Part shown: one piece after another, positions 44,534 to 53,909 of the stretch
Position numbering within the stretch: position 1 is the first letter of the stretch
How the letters are laid out: each line of letters begins with the position of its first letter
DNA from: an uncultured Eubacteriales bacterium
GTDB lineage: Bacteria > Bacillota > Clostridia > Oscillospirales > UBA644
DNA length: 64,000 nt
Assembly (NCBI GenBank): GCA_934501435.1
Contig: CAKSTW010000002.1
Location: forward strand, 62,001 to 126,000
Reading direction: 5' to 3'
Notes under the pieces: generated by a model
What the model saw: the letters and a program-made list of their open reading frames with translations, nothing else
The model's database searches: none
Told to the model about the DNA's origin: nothing
Program-made: the position numbers and the translations under genes

Positions 44534-46048
44534 ATGAGTTATCTAAAGAATTTCATTCCGATAAACCGCGCAGTCGGCGTAAAAAGAAGCGAATCGTCGG
44601 CAGAGGCGGAGGTCCTGCTGCCCGATTACTACCCGCCGGTAATGCGGATAATACGCGCGGAAGCGGTCCCGTTTGTAAGAACGCAGACGGCTTACGGCGA
44701 CAAACTTTCGGTCGAGGGAAACGTCGAATTCAGAGTCCTTTATCAGTCGGACGACGGCGGGCTCAACAGTTTCTTCTACAAAGCGCCGTTTTCTCACGCC
44801 GCAGACGTTTCCGAAATAAAAAACGCCGTCCCGACGGTCGCTGCGGAACTTGATTTCAAAGACGTAAGGGCTTTAAGCCCCCAGAAACTTTCTCTCCGCG
44901 CGACGGTCCTGCTGTCCGTTTCGGCAACCGTCGGAGAAGACGCCGAAATACTTTCCGACGACGGAACGCCCGACGGAAATATCGCGACGCTGTCGTCCGA
45001 AGAATCGTTTTGCAGGCAGATAGGCAGCGTTTCGAAAACGCTCCGCCACTCGGGAGAAATATCCCTTGAGAAAAAGCCCGCGATGGAACGGATAATCCGA
45101 TACGACATAGTTTATTCGGACACCGATTTCAAGCCGATGGGCAAAAAAACACTTGTAAAAAGCGATATGACGCTGAAGATGGTTTATCTTTCGCCCGAAA
45201 CAAAAAAGCCCGCGTTCATCGAAGAAAAGACCGTCGTTTCGCAGTCGCTCGACATTGAAATTCCGGACGGAAACACCGCGGCAATAATAAGCCCGCAGAC
45301 CGCCGACTGCCGTTTCGACCTCAAGGAAAACTCCGAGGGAAAGATAACGGCTATCGAATATTCTACCGAAACGACCGTGACTTTTTCGCTTTTCGAAGAG
45401 AAAAAAGCGGCTGTGATAACCGACGCGTTCGGCATCGGCAAGGAAATAGAAACGGAAAAAAGCGAGGTTTTCACCGAAGAAATGTTCCCCCAGAAACAGA
45501 CCGTTTCTTTTGAGGAGACCGCGGATATAGGCGAATTTTCAGAGATATTTGACGTCTCGGCGGTTGCCGTCGGGCGGGAGGCGACTTTTGATAAAGAGAA
45601 TCATATTTCGGAATTCGGAGGAGAGTTTCTCGTCAATATCCTGTATGCAGACAGAGACGGGGAGGTCGTTTCCGCAGACAGAAAAATACCGTTTTCCCTC
45701 AAACGCGAAGCGGGCGACTGCGTCGCGGCAAGGCAGGCGCTCGACGTTGCGGTTTCTTCCGTTAAATACGAAGCGGCGGAAAACCTCAGACTTTCTGTTG
45801 AATGTTCCGTATCCGGAGCCGTTTTTCTTTCGAAAAAAAGAGAAGTCATAACGGGAATTTCGGAAAAGGAGGAAAAACCCGAAGACGACGGCTCGAACCT
45901 TGTCCTCTATTACGCGCAGAAAGGCGAAAAACTCTGGGACATCGCGAAAAAATACCGCACGCCGCCCGAAAAGATATGCGAAGAAAACGGGATCTCCGGC
46001 AATTTTATCGAAGAAGAGAGAATGATATTCATACCGCGTTTCATATAA
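44534..46048 (+). CDS. SPOCS (DUF3794) and LysM domain protein, SipL-like
   Basis: 504 residues with two or three DUF3794/SPOCS segments (from about 10 to 430) and a C-terminal LysM domain (about 455-502; VLYYAQKGEKLWDIAKKY). This architecture matches SipL of Clostridioides difficile, which binds SpoIVA at the forespore surface during coat assembly. It implies the organism sporulates or descends from sporulators. GAGGTG lies 5 bases before the ATG. Confidence 0.88.
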   Translation: MSYLKNFIPINRAVGVKRSESSAEAEVLLPDYYPPVMRIIRAEAVPFVRTQTAYGDKLSVEGNVEFRVLYQSDDGGLNSFFYKAPFSHAADVSEIKNAVPTVAAELDFKDVRALSPQKLSLRATVLLSVSATVGEDAEILSDDGTPDGNIATLSSEESFCRQIGSVSKTLRHSGEISLEKKPAMERIIRYDIVYSDTDFKPMGKKTLVKSDMTLKMVYLSPETKKPAFIEEKTVVSQSLDIEIPDGNTAAIISPQTADCRFDLKENSEGKITAIEYSTETTVTFSLFEEKKAAVITDAFGIGKEIETEKSEVFTEEMFPQKQTVSFEETADIGEFSEIFDVSAVAVGREATFDKENHISEFGGEFLVNILYADRDGEVVSADRKIPFSLKREAGDCVAARQALDVAVSSVKYEAAENLRLSVECSVSGAVFLSKKREVITGISEKEEKPEDDGSNLVLYYAQKGEKLWDIAKKYRTPPEKICEENGISGNFIEEERMIFIPRFI

Positions 46049-46075
46049 AATTCAATCATAGTTCCGATTTGAATA

Positions 46076-46104
46076 TTGACTTAACGGCAAAATTATGCTA
46101 TAAT
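46076..46104 (+). promoter_or_regulatory. Sigma-A promoter of the polysaccharide operon
   Basis: TTGACT (46076-46081), 17-base spacer, perfect TATAAT (46099-46104). The -35, spacer length and -10 are the same as at the rplJ promoter (56561-56589). Confidence 0.9.
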
Positions 46105-46111
46105 CAGACGG

Positions 46112-46221
46112 TTCAAGATAATAGGCGCTTTCCCTGAAAACCTGCCCGTTGAAGGATTAGTAGCTGATTTCTCCGCGATCTGAGCTCTTTCGTAACGGTA
46201 GCGTTATGAAAGAGCTTTTTA
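46112..46221 (+). ncRNA. L10-leader-like RNA upstream of a polysaccharide operon
   Basis: The leader shares the conserved core of the rplJ leader at 56596-56712: AAGATAATAGGCGCTTTC here and AAGACAATAGGTGCTTTC there, followed in both by AAAC, a CC-rich block, GAGGA/GAAGGA, a TTTTTC/TTTCTC block and a terminator built on GCTCTTTC/GAAAGAGC. Here the terminator stem is 46183-46197 with 46202-46216 and five T residues. In rplJ leaders this structure binds the L10-L12 complex and causes premature termination. The downstream gene here is a glycosyltransferase, not rplJ. Confidence 0.8.
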
Positions 46222-46251
46222 CAGGAGAAAAGAATTTTTTAGGATTGTATT

Positions 46252-47286
46252 ATGATAAGTGTAATAATTCCGGTATATAACGGTGAAAAATATATTCAGT
46301 CGGCTCTCGGGAATTTCAGAAAGCAGACCTCCGAAAATTTTGAACTGATTTTTGTCGACGACGGTTCAACAGACAGATCGGGAAAACTCCTTGATGAAAT
46401 CAAAGATGAAAAATTCCCCGTACTGGTTTTCCATAAAGAAAACGGCGGAGTTTCTTCCGCAAGAAATTTCGGCATTGATCAGGCTCACGGAGAATATATC
46501 GCCTTTGTCGACGACGACGATATTATCACTGAAGATTTTATCGAAACACTTGAAAAATACGGGAAAACAGAAGAAAGCGATCTTTTGCTTTTCATGCAGA
46601 AAAGAGTTTCAGACGAAAAAGACTGCTTTACAGAGGAAGAAGAAGTATCAAAAAAAGAGGTTTCCAAAACGGAAATTCTTACGGAAATGGTTTCCGACCC
46701 GAAACTTTTCAGCGTTTGCACCACTCTTTTCAGAACGGCCTTCATAAAAGAAAACGGACTTGCGTTTCCTGTCGGCTGTAAATATTACGAAGATTACGAC
46801 TTTCTTTACCGGGCTCTTGCTTTAAGCGAAAAAACGGTATTTCTGCATAAAGTAATGTATCTTTACATTATGCGGACAGGCTCCGCAATGAATCGGTTTT
46901 CGGCGGAGAGGATTCGCTGTCTTTATTTAATGAAAAATCTTGAAAAATGGTTTTCCGCAACTGTTCCGGAATTTGCCGCGACCTTTGAAAAATGGGGAGC
47001 AGCAAGGCTCTATTGGTCTGTTTTATGGCAGGCATGCGTGTCTCTAGACAAAAAAAGCGTAAAAGAGTTTGCAAGGCTCACAAACGCAGATTCCCACATG
47101 AACAAACTTCACGATTTTCCGAACAGAAAAGTAAGGCTCAGCAGCAGACTCTGGAAAGTTTTTCCGTCGCTTTTCATTTCGGCGGCGAATGCCCTCGGCG
47201 GGAAGAAGACCAGAGTCGAAAAGAAATCTTTTGAAAGCATAAAAGACGACGTCGAAAAGGCAATGGCCGTCTTATCGGAAAATTAA
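46252..47286 (+). CDS. Family 2 glycosyltransferase (first of three)
   Basis: 344 residues. GT-A fold: IPVYNGEKYIQSAL, FVDDGSTDRSG, SSARNFGIDQAHGEYIAFVDDDD (DXD-type metal site; given here in segments) and a C-terminal helical part. It transfers a sugar from a nucleotide donor onto a lipid-linked saccharide at the inner membrane face. The ribosome site is weak (AGGA 7 bases upstream). First gene after the L10-like leader. Confidence 0.9.
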   Translation: MISVIIPVYNGEKYIQSALGNFRKQTSENFELIFVDDGSTDRSGKLLDEIKDEKFPVLVFHKENGGVSSARNFGIDQAHGEYIAFVDDDDIITEDFIETLEKYGKTEESDLLLFMQKRVSDEKDCFTEEEEVSKKEVSKTEILTEMVSDPKLFSVCTTLFRTAFIKENGLAFPVGCKYYEDYDFLYRALALSEKTVFLHKVMYLYIMRTGSAMNRFSAERIRCLYLMKNLEKWFSATVPEFAATFEKWGAARLYWSVLWQACVSLDKKSVKEFARLTNADSHMNKLHDFPNRKVRLSSRLWKVFPSLFISAANALGGKKTRVEKKSFESIKDDVEKAMAVLSEN

Positions 47287-47310
47287 AAAACCGTTTACAG
47301 GAGAAACAAT

Positions 47311-48315
47311 ATGGCAGAATATATTTTATCCGTAGCCGTTCCGAGTTACAACGTGGAAAAATATCTCGACAAATGCCTTACCTCTTTTTCGGACAGGCGT
47401 TTCTGCGGAAAAATCGACGTTATGATAGTCAACGACGGATCGGTTGATTCAACCCCTCAGATTGCGGAAAAATATGTTGCGGAATACCCGGATATCTTCC
47501 GCCTTATAAATAAGGAAAACGGCGGTCACGGTTCCGCGGTAAACTGCGGAATGGAAAACGCAAAAGGAAAATATTTCAGAATAGTCGACGGAGACGACTG
47601 GGTAGACACCGAAAATACCGCAAAGCTTCTCGACGTCCTCGAAAAGACAGACGCGGATCTTGTCGTGGATCAAAAAAGCGAAGTCGATATGACAACCGGA
47701 AAGGAAACGTTCTGTCCTCTTCCCGGAGGAGTCGAGTTCGGAAAAGAATATGCATTTTCGGACATCTGCGATAAAAACGATATATGCACATATATAATGC
47801 TGCATACACTGTCGGTAAAAACAGAACTTCTGCATAAAAACAACATCCGGCTTCTCGAAAAGATTTTCTATGTCGATATAGAATTCATCATCAAGGCCAC
47901 CGTTGAAGCGGAAACCGTGCTCTTTACCGACCTTGCCGTTTATAAATATCTGGTCGGAAACGCAAACCAGAGCATGAACTATAAAAATCTCGTAAAAAAC
48001 TATTCTCACCACGAAAAGGTCACTAAAGAGATCGTAAGATTCGGACTTGAAAGAAACCCCGAAAACGAGCATATCAGAAACTATCTTGACAGAAGAGTCG
48101 TTCTCCTGTTGAACTCTCATTATAATATTCCGCTGATTTTCGACGACGACAGAAAACGCGGTCTTTCCGAAGCAAAGGAATTCCGCAGTTATCTTGAAAA
48201 AACAGCGCCCCGATACGCCGCGGCAACGAAGAAAAGATATGCGGAGGCAAGAATCCTCCACTTCTTCGGAGTTGACGGAAACAGGCTTGCAAAACTCAAA
48301 GGCAGAAAAGGATAA
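47311..48315 (+). CDS. Family 2 glycosyltransferase (second)
   Basis: 334 residues. SVAVPSYNVEKYLDKCL, VNDGSVDSTPQIA, the GGHGSAVNCGMENAKG segment and RIVDGDDWVD are the donor and metal-binding motifs of GT2. The C-terminal part is Lys/Arg/Tyr-rich. GGAG precedes the ATG; 24 bases separate it from the previous gene. Confidence 0.9.
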   Translation: MAEYILSVAVPSYNVEKYLDKCLTSFSDRRFCGKIDVMIVNDGSVDSTPQIAEKYVAEYPDIFRLINKENGGHGSAVNCGMENAKGKYFRIVDGDDWVDTENTAKLLDVLEKTDADLVVDQKSEVDMTTGKETFCPLPGGVEFGKEYAFSDICDKNDICTYIMLHTLSVKTELLHKNNIRLLEKIFYVDIEFIIKATVEAETVLFTDLAVYKYLVGNANQSMNYKNLVKNYSHHEKVTKEIVRFGLERNPENEHIRNYLDRRVVLLLNSHYNIPLIFDDDRKRGLSEAKEFRSYLEKTAPRYAAATKKRYAEARILHFFGVDGNRLAKLKGRKG

Positions 48316-48320
48316 ACACG

Positions 48321-49340
48321 ATGATATCAATTATAATTCCGGTATTCAACTGTGAAAAATATCTTGATACCTGTGTTTCGGCGATACGGAAACAAACCTT
48401 TACAGACTGGGAACTTATTTTTTCGGATGACGGTTCGACCGACGGCGGTTTTGACAAAATAAAGGAATTCTCAAAACTTGACCCGAGAATAAAGTTTGTC
48501 CGCTCGGACAAAAGCGAGGGCGCCGGACCCGCAAGGAACAAAGGGATTGACGCCTCTTCGGGCGACTTTCTCATGTTCATCGATGCAGACGATATTCCCG
48601 AAGAAAACATGCTGGAACTGCTTTATTCCGCCGTGCGGGACGGATTCGACGCGGCAATAGGCAGTTATTCCTGTTTCGTCGAGGGCGTCGGACAGACCGA
48701 TGTTTTTAGGTTTGAAAAGCAGGATATCATCGGAAAGGAAAACGTCAGACGGCTTTTCGCCGAAAACTTCCCCGAAGGGTTTGTCGGGTATCTGTGGAAT
48801 AAAATATACAGGACGGATACGGTAAAAAACAATAATCTCCGTTTTCCCGCGATGCGGCGCCTTCAGGACGGGGTTTTCAACATAAATTATTTTTCCGTCA
48901 TAAACAGCGTCAGGGTTCTTGACGACACGGTTTATCGTTACAGGATAAATCCGCAGACCGATATGTTCCGCAAGTGTCCGCCCGACTATTTCGACCTTAT
49001 TGAAAAATTCTCCTTGAGTTTTATTGATGCAAAAAAAGACTGGGGGAACTTCTCAAACGAAAAAATATATACATTTTTCCTTAATGAGACGGGAACCTGC
49101 ATAGAAAACTGTTTTGCCCCGTCACGGAAAATGTCAAAAAAAGAAAGAAAAGAATATTTTGCCGCGATTGCGGAAAATCAGTTGTTTTCCGAGGCAACCG
49201 CAGCCGGTATACCTCTCGGGAGATACCGCCGTTTTCTCCTTAAAAACCTCGGGAATTATCATATTCTCAAAGCCGGCATACTGCTCAAAGTCCGGCTGAA
49301 AAACGTCAACCGAAAACTATTCTACAAACTCAAGGGGTAA
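48321..49340 (+). CDS. Family 2 glycosyltransferase (third)
   Basis: 339 residues with IIPVFNCEKYLDTC, FSDDGSTDGGFDK, GPARNKGIDASSG and FLMFIDADDIPEE. It should add a further sugar of the repeat unit. Five bases after the previous gene. Confidence 0.9.
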   Translation: MISIIIPVFNCEKYLDTCVSAIRKQTFTDWELIFSDDGSTDGGFDKIKEFSKLDPRIKFVRSDKSEGAGPARNKGIDASSGDFLMFIDADDIPEENMLELLYSAVRDGFDAAIGSYSCFVEGVGQTDVFRFEKQDIIGKENVRRLFAENFPEGFVGYLWNKIYRTDTVKNNNLRFPAMRRLQDGVFNINYFSVINSVRVLDDTVYRYRINPQTDMFRKCPPDYFDLIEKFSLSFIDAKKDWGNFSNEKIYTFFLNETGTCIENCFAPSRKMSKKERKEYFAAIAENQLFSEATAAGIPLGRYRRFLLKNLGNYHILKAGILLKVRLKNVNRKLFYKLKG

Positions 49341-49343
49341 TCT

Positions 49344-50753
49344 ATGGCTTCAAAAATAATAAAATGCTGCGACGGAATTTTTACCGCTCTGAATTTCAAG
49401 CTTATAATGATAGTCGCAACTCTTCTGACGACCATCCCTCTTTTTCATGCGTACATAGGGGGATATGTCAAAATTTTTCTCTTATACGGAATTATAGTCG
49501 TTCTATATACCGCCGTCAGACAGCGGAGAAATTTGTTTTCCCTGTTTATTAAAGACAAGGTCAACCTCCTGCTCATTCTTTTTCTGCTTTCTTACGCACT
49601 TACGGTTTTTGCGAACAGAAGTTCCAATTTTGCGGAAAATTTCAACCAGCTTGTTTATATGGGAGTTTTTTTCTTCCTTATGTTTATTTTTCCGTCAACC
49701 CTCGAAAAGAAACAGGCCTCACACGAAACAAGAGTCATATCAAGAGTTATTATAGTAGCGACGTTTGCCTTTGCGGTCGTTTCTTTCATAACGTTTCTCT
49801 TCCTTATCAACGGAAGTTACAGCGTCGAGGGCAAAACAGTATATTACGGGATGTATGAACACCGTCTCTGGGGGCTTTACAACCCGAATACGGGATCTAT
49901 GCTCTGCATAATCTCAATACTGCTTTCTTTCGGGTTTTTTCTCAGAAAAGAACACAAAGTTTTCAATATAATAAATATCTCTTTGCAGTATATATGTCTG
50001 CTTCTCACCGGGTCGCGTTCCGCTCTTTACGTTCTTTATGTAATAGTTCTTGCCATAGCAATTACGATAGCATACAGACTCATAAAACTTTCCAAAATCA
50101 AAAAAATACTCACCAGTTGTATTATAGGCTTCCTTTCCGTTCTTATAATAATCGGCGCGGGAAACATCGTCAAATTCGGACTTTCATATCTTCCCGGAAC
50201 GATAAAAAGCATCGAGCATGTCTTTTTTAAGCCGTCAGGCAGCGAAAAGCCTTACGAATTCGAAATTTTCGACTTCACGAGAATGGAACAGGCGGAAAAC
50301 CGCGAAGGCGGAATTCTGACGGGAAGAGACGATTTGTGGAAAGCCGGCATAAAAGCTCTCGGACAATCTCCCATCCTCGGACTCGGAAGAGAAAATATTG
50401 CGAATGAAACCGAGAAATATCTCGAAGGCGAAAACTGGAAAGAATCTCTTCATATCGGCGGTCTTCACAATATTTATATTACGGTTCTCGTTTCCTCCGG
50501 GATTCTCGGCTTTTCCCTCCTTGCGGTTTTTGCCGCACTCTCCTTCTGGCGAGTTATAAAAAATCCTGTCAGGGGCAGAAAAATAGGGCTGTGGTACGGC
50601 GTCCTTACGGTCATTACTATGACCTTTTATATAACGGAACTTGTCGAAGCAAGAATTCTTTATCAGGTCGGAATTTTCTATGTCCTCTTCTGGACGTTCC
50701 TCGGGCTGCTCAACGCTTTTGCTTTGAGAGCCTCCGAAAGTGACGAAAAATGA
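49344..50753 (+). CDS. O-antigen polymerase/ligase-type membrane protein (Wzy)
   Basis: 469 residues with about eleven hydrophobic segments and a large external loop (about 285-375). LLTGSRSALYVLYVIVLAI is the segment typical of Wzy/WaaL-type enzymes. It polymerises repeat units on the outer face of the membrane. The end overlaps the flippase start by 4 bases. Confidence 0.87.
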   Translation: MASKIIKCCDGIFTALNFKLIMIVATLLTTIPLFHAYIGGYVKIFLLYGIIVVLYTAVRQRRNLFSLFIKDKVNLLLILFLLSYALTVFANRSSNFAENFNQLVYMGVFFFLMFIFPSTLEKKQASHETRVISRVIIVATFAFAVVSFITFLFLINGSYSVEGKTVYYGMYEHRLWGLYNPNTGSMLCIISILLSFGFFLRKEHKVFNIINISLQYICLLLTGSRSALYVLYVIVLAIAITIAYRLIKLSKIKKILTSCIIGFLSVLIIIGAGNIVKFGLSYLPGTIKSIEHVFFKPSGSEKPYEFEIFDFTRMEQAENREGGILTGRDDLWKAGIKALGQSPILGLGRENIANETEKYLEGENWKESLHIGGLHNIYITVLVSSGILGFSLLAVFAALSFWRVIKNPVRGRKIGLWYGVLTVITMTFYITELVEARILYQVGIFYVLFWTFLGLLNAFALRASESDEK

Positions 50754-52036
50754 ACATTAAACAGATAACGCAGAACAGGGTCGTGAGAAACGCCAACTGG
50801 ATGGTAGGCGAACAGCTTGTCCAAATGGCGATTTCGTTTTTCATCGGAATAATAACGACCAGATATCTCGGACCGGAAAACTACGGGGTCATAAACTACT
50901 GCGCGGCGTATGTCGCCTTTTTTTCCTCCGTATGTTCTCTCGGACTTGAAGGCGTTCTCGTAAAAGAACTTGTAACTCACCCCGAAAAAGAAGGGACTCT
51001 TGTCGGAACATCTCTCGCAATGAGACTTGTTTCGGGACTTTTATCCGTAGGCTCGATATCCCTGATACTGTTTTTTGTCGACCACGGAGATCCCACCGTT
51101 ATGGCGGTCGGATTTTTGCAATCTCTGGTTCTCTGCTTCAAAGCCTTTGAAGTTATGGACTTCTGGTTCCAGTCAAAGCTCCAGAGCCGCCACGCTTCAA
51201 TCGTCAAAATGATTTCCTATGTCATTGTCGCGGTATATAAAGTCTTTATCCTTGCGGCAGGGAAATCGGTCGAATGGTTTGCTTTCAGCACGAGCCTTGA
51301 TTTTCTCATTATAGCAATTCTCCTTATTTTTGTTTACAAAAAAAATGACGGACCGAAACTTGCCTTTTCCGGAGGAACGGCGGCATTTCTTTTAAAAAAC
51401 AGTTATCATTTTATTCTTTCCGCGTTTTTCGTTACCATCTATACGCAAATGGATAAAATAATGATCCAGAAATTTCTTGACGATGCTCAAACCGGATATT
51501 ACAGCATCGCAACAACGATTTTCGGATACTGGGTTCTTGTCACAACAGCAATAACCAACGCCTCCCGCCCGAGTATCATGAGCAAAAAAGGCAGAGACGA
51601 AGAACTTTATATGAGACGGTTAAAACAGCTTTACGCCATTCTTTTCTGGACAAGCGTTGCCGCTGCGGTCTTCTTCACCGTTTTCGGACAGTATCTTATC
51701 CCTCTCGTTTACGGAGCCAAATATATTCCCTCCGTACCCGCCGTTATAATAACCATGTGGTACGCGCCTTTTTCGGTCCTGGGAACGGCAAGAGGTATTT
51801 GGATAATCTGTGAAGACAAGAATAAATATGTTAAATATTACGTTATAATGGGCGCAATTGCGAACCTTATACTCAACGCCGCTCTCATTCCGGTTATCGG
51901 GATAGAAGGGGCAGCGCTCGCAACATTTATAACACAGGTATTTACCTGCCTTATCGCACCTCTTTTCTATAAGGAAACGAGAGTTCATACCAAATATGTG
52001 CTTGAGGCATGTATATTAAAAGGAGTCAGAAAATAA
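50750..52036 (+). CDS. Polysaccharide flippase (Wzx/MOP family)
   Basis: 428 residues, about twelve hydrophobic segments; NRVVRNANWMVGEQLVQMA and TRYLGPENYGVINYC are typical of polysaccharide export MOP-family flippases. It moves lipid-linked repeat units across the membrane to Wzy. It overlaps the next start by one base. Confidence 0.92.
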   Translation: MNIKQITQNRVVRNANWMVGEQLVQMAISFFIGIITTRYLGPENYGVINYCAAYVAFFSSVCSLGLEGVLVKELVTHPEKEGTLVGTSLAMRLVSGLLSVGSISLILFFVDHGDPTVMAVGFLQSLVLCFKAFEVMDFWFQSKLQSRHASIVKMISYVIVAVYKVFILAAGKSVEWFAFSTSLDFLIIAILLIFVYKKNDGPKLAFSGGTAAFLLKNSYHFILSAFFVTIYTQMDKIMIQKFLDDAQTGYYSIATTIFGYWVLVTTAITNASRPSIMSKKGRDEELYMRRLKQLYAILFWTSVAAAVFFTVFGQYLIPLVYGAKYIPSVPAVIITMWYAPFSVLGTARGIWIICEDKNKYVKYYVIMGAIANLILNAALIPVIGIEGAALATFITQVFTCLIAPLFYKETRVHTKYVLEACILKGVRK

Positions 52037-52929
52037 TGTCGGCAATTACGGACAAGTTACGTCATCTTTATTTTTGCACCCTCACGCTCATTTCACCGAA
52101 GTTGAACACTGAAGCAAGATTCAAAAAAACCTATGGCAGATCTCCCGATCTTAAATCGCCCGTGACCTTCAACGAAAAGGGAATGTATCTCAAACTCAAT
52201 TACTACAATAACAGCGATTTTGTCAAGAAGTGTGCCGACAAATACGCCGTCCGCGAATATGTAAAGGAAAAAGGCTGCGAAAGCATCCTGAACGACCTTA
52301 TCGCAGTCTGCGACAAAGTTGACGATATAGATTTCGACGCTCTTCCCGACGCTTTTGTAATAAAATGGAATTTCGGCTGCGGCTATAATCTCGTCTGCCC
52401 CGACAAGTCGAAACTCGATATTGAAGCGGCAAAGAAAAAACTGAAAAAATGGGGAAGAAAAAAGTTTCATCTTCATTTTTCGGAAATGCAGTATAAAATA
52501 AAAAATAAAAAACTTATCGTCGAAAAATTCCTGAAATCGCAAAACGGAAAACTTCCGGACGACTATAAGATATATTGTTTTAACGGCAGGGCAAAATATG
52601 TCATGGTCTGTCAGGAGCGGGATTCGGGAGAAACAAAGTGCTATTTCTTCGACAGAGACTGGAATCTTGCGCGGATAAACGAACGCGGAAAGAAAGCTCC
52701 CGAAGGATTTACTCTCCCCAAACCCGTCAACATGGACGAAATGTTTGAATATGCAGAAACGCTTTCCGAAAATATTCCGTTTGTAAGAGTTGATTTTTTC
52801 TCCTGCGACGGCAAAACCGTTTTCGGAGAAATGACCTTTACTCCGGCAGGATATCTTGACCCGAACTATCTTCCCGAAACAGAAAAACTGTTCGGAGATA
52901 TGATAGATATAAATAATGTGAAGATCTGA
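52036..52929 (+). CDS. TupA-like ATP-grasp protein
   Basis: 297 residues from ATG 52036 (AAAGGAG 11 bases upstream; an earlier in-frame start lies within the flippase gene). VTFNEKGMYLKLNYY, DKYAVREYVKEKG, FVIKWNFGCGYN, IVEKFL, DYKIYCFNGRAKY and the C-terminal VRVDFFSCDGKTVFGEMTF are hallmarks of the TupA-like ATP-grasp group. TupA is needed for teichuronopeptide in alkaliphilic Bacillus. ATP-grasp enzymes join a carboxylate to an amine, so it probably attaches an amino compound to uronic acid in the polymer. Confidence 0.85.
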   Translation: MSAITDKLRHLYFCTLTLISPKLNTEARFKKTYGRSPDLKSPVTFNEKGMYLKLNYYNNSDFVKKCADKYAVREYVKEKGCESILNDLIAVCDKVDDIDFDALPDAFVIKWNFGCGYNLVCPDKSKLDIEAAKKKLKKWGRKKFHLHFSEMQYKIKNKKLIVEKFLKSQNGKLPDDYKIYCFNGRAKYVMVCQERDSGETKCYFFDRDWNLARINERGKKAPEGFTLPKPVNMDEMFEYAETLSENIPFVRVDFFSCDGKTVFGEMTFTPAGYLDPNYLPETEKLFGDMIDINNVKI

Positions 52930-52938
52930 GGTAATGAT

Positions 52939-53892
52939 TTGAATACAATAGGATTTCCGATAAGCAGCAAGAAAAACGAAAGCCGCAGAGCGCTGCTCCC
53001 CAAAGATATCGCAGGACTGAAACATCCCGAAATGCTTTTCTTTGAAAAAGGATACGGCGAAGTTCTCGGCTTTTCCGACGAGGACTATATAAATTCCGGA
53101 GCAAACATCGTCTCCCGTGAAGAAACTCTTTCAAAAGACATTATTTGCGATCCGAAAACAGGAGACTCCGACTATCTCGGAAGCCTCAGAAATCAGACCG
53201 TTTTCGGCTGGCTTCATGCCGTAAGAAACAGAGACATCGCAGATAAACTTATAAATAACCGCCTTACCGGCATCGCATGGGAGGATATGTATTCCGACAA
53301 CAGACATGTCTTTTGGAGAAACAATGAAATTGCCGGCGAAGCCGCCGTAATGCACGCCTTTCAATGTTACGGGGAAATGCCGTACAATACAAAAGTTGCC
53401 CTTATCGGAAAAGGAAATGTCGGATGCGGCGCTCTTAAAATTCTGACCCTGCTCGGGGCGGACGTCACAATTTATGACAGAAAGACGGAAGCTCTTTTCA
53501 AAAAAGAACTGCCGCTTTACGATGTCGTCGTAAACGCTCTGCTTTGGGATTCTTCCCGTACCGACCACATTATTCGGCGCGAAGATCTCAAACGGATGAA
53601 AAAGGGCGCTTTGATCATCGACATAAGCTGCGACAGGCACGGCGCGATAGAAACAAGCGAACAGACCTCCATAGATTCCCCGACGTATATTGTCGACGGC
53701 ATCTGTCACTACGTTGTAGATCATACACCGACACTCTTTTATAAAACGGCGACTTCCGGAATTTCCGAACAGGTTCGCAGGTTTATCGACGAACTTGTTG
53801 AAGGAGAATACGGAGAAATAATCAAAAAAGCCGTCTGTATAGAAAAAGGTGAAATAAAAGATAAAAGAATAAATGAATTTCAGAACCGATAG
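52939..53892 (+). CDS. N5-(carboxyethyl)ornithine synthase-like dehydrogenase
   Basis: 317 residues of the alanine dehydrogenase/transhydrogenase fold. ISSKKNESRRALLPKD at the N-terminus, FEKGYGEVLGFSDEDY, a Rossmann loop VALIGKGNVGCGALK (about 153-167) and NALLWDSSRTDHII. It most resembles N5-(1-carboxyethyl)ornithine synthase, which reductively joins pyruvate to the side-chain amine of ornithine or lysine. Plain alanine or lysine-forming dehydrogenases are less likely given length and motifs. Its location in this operon suggests it makes the amino compound for the ATP-grasp ligase. Confidence 0.78.
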   Translation: MNTIGFPISSKKNESRRALLPKDIAGLKHPEMLFFEKGYGEVLGFSDEDYINSGANIVSREETLSKDIICDPKTGDSDYLGSLRNQTVFGWLHAVRNRDIADKLINNRLTGIAWEDMYSDNRHVFWRNNEIAGEAAVMHAFQCYGEMPYNTKVALIGKGNVGCGALKILTLLGADVTIYDRKTEALFKKELPLYDVVVNALLWDSSRTDHIIRREDLKRMKKGALIIDISCDRHGAIETSEQTSIDSPTYIVDGICHYVVDHTPTLFYKTATSGISEQVRRFIDELVEGEYGEIIKKAVCIEKGEIKDKRINEFQNR

Positions 53893-53909
53893 GTTCAGGA
53901 GGACATAAA

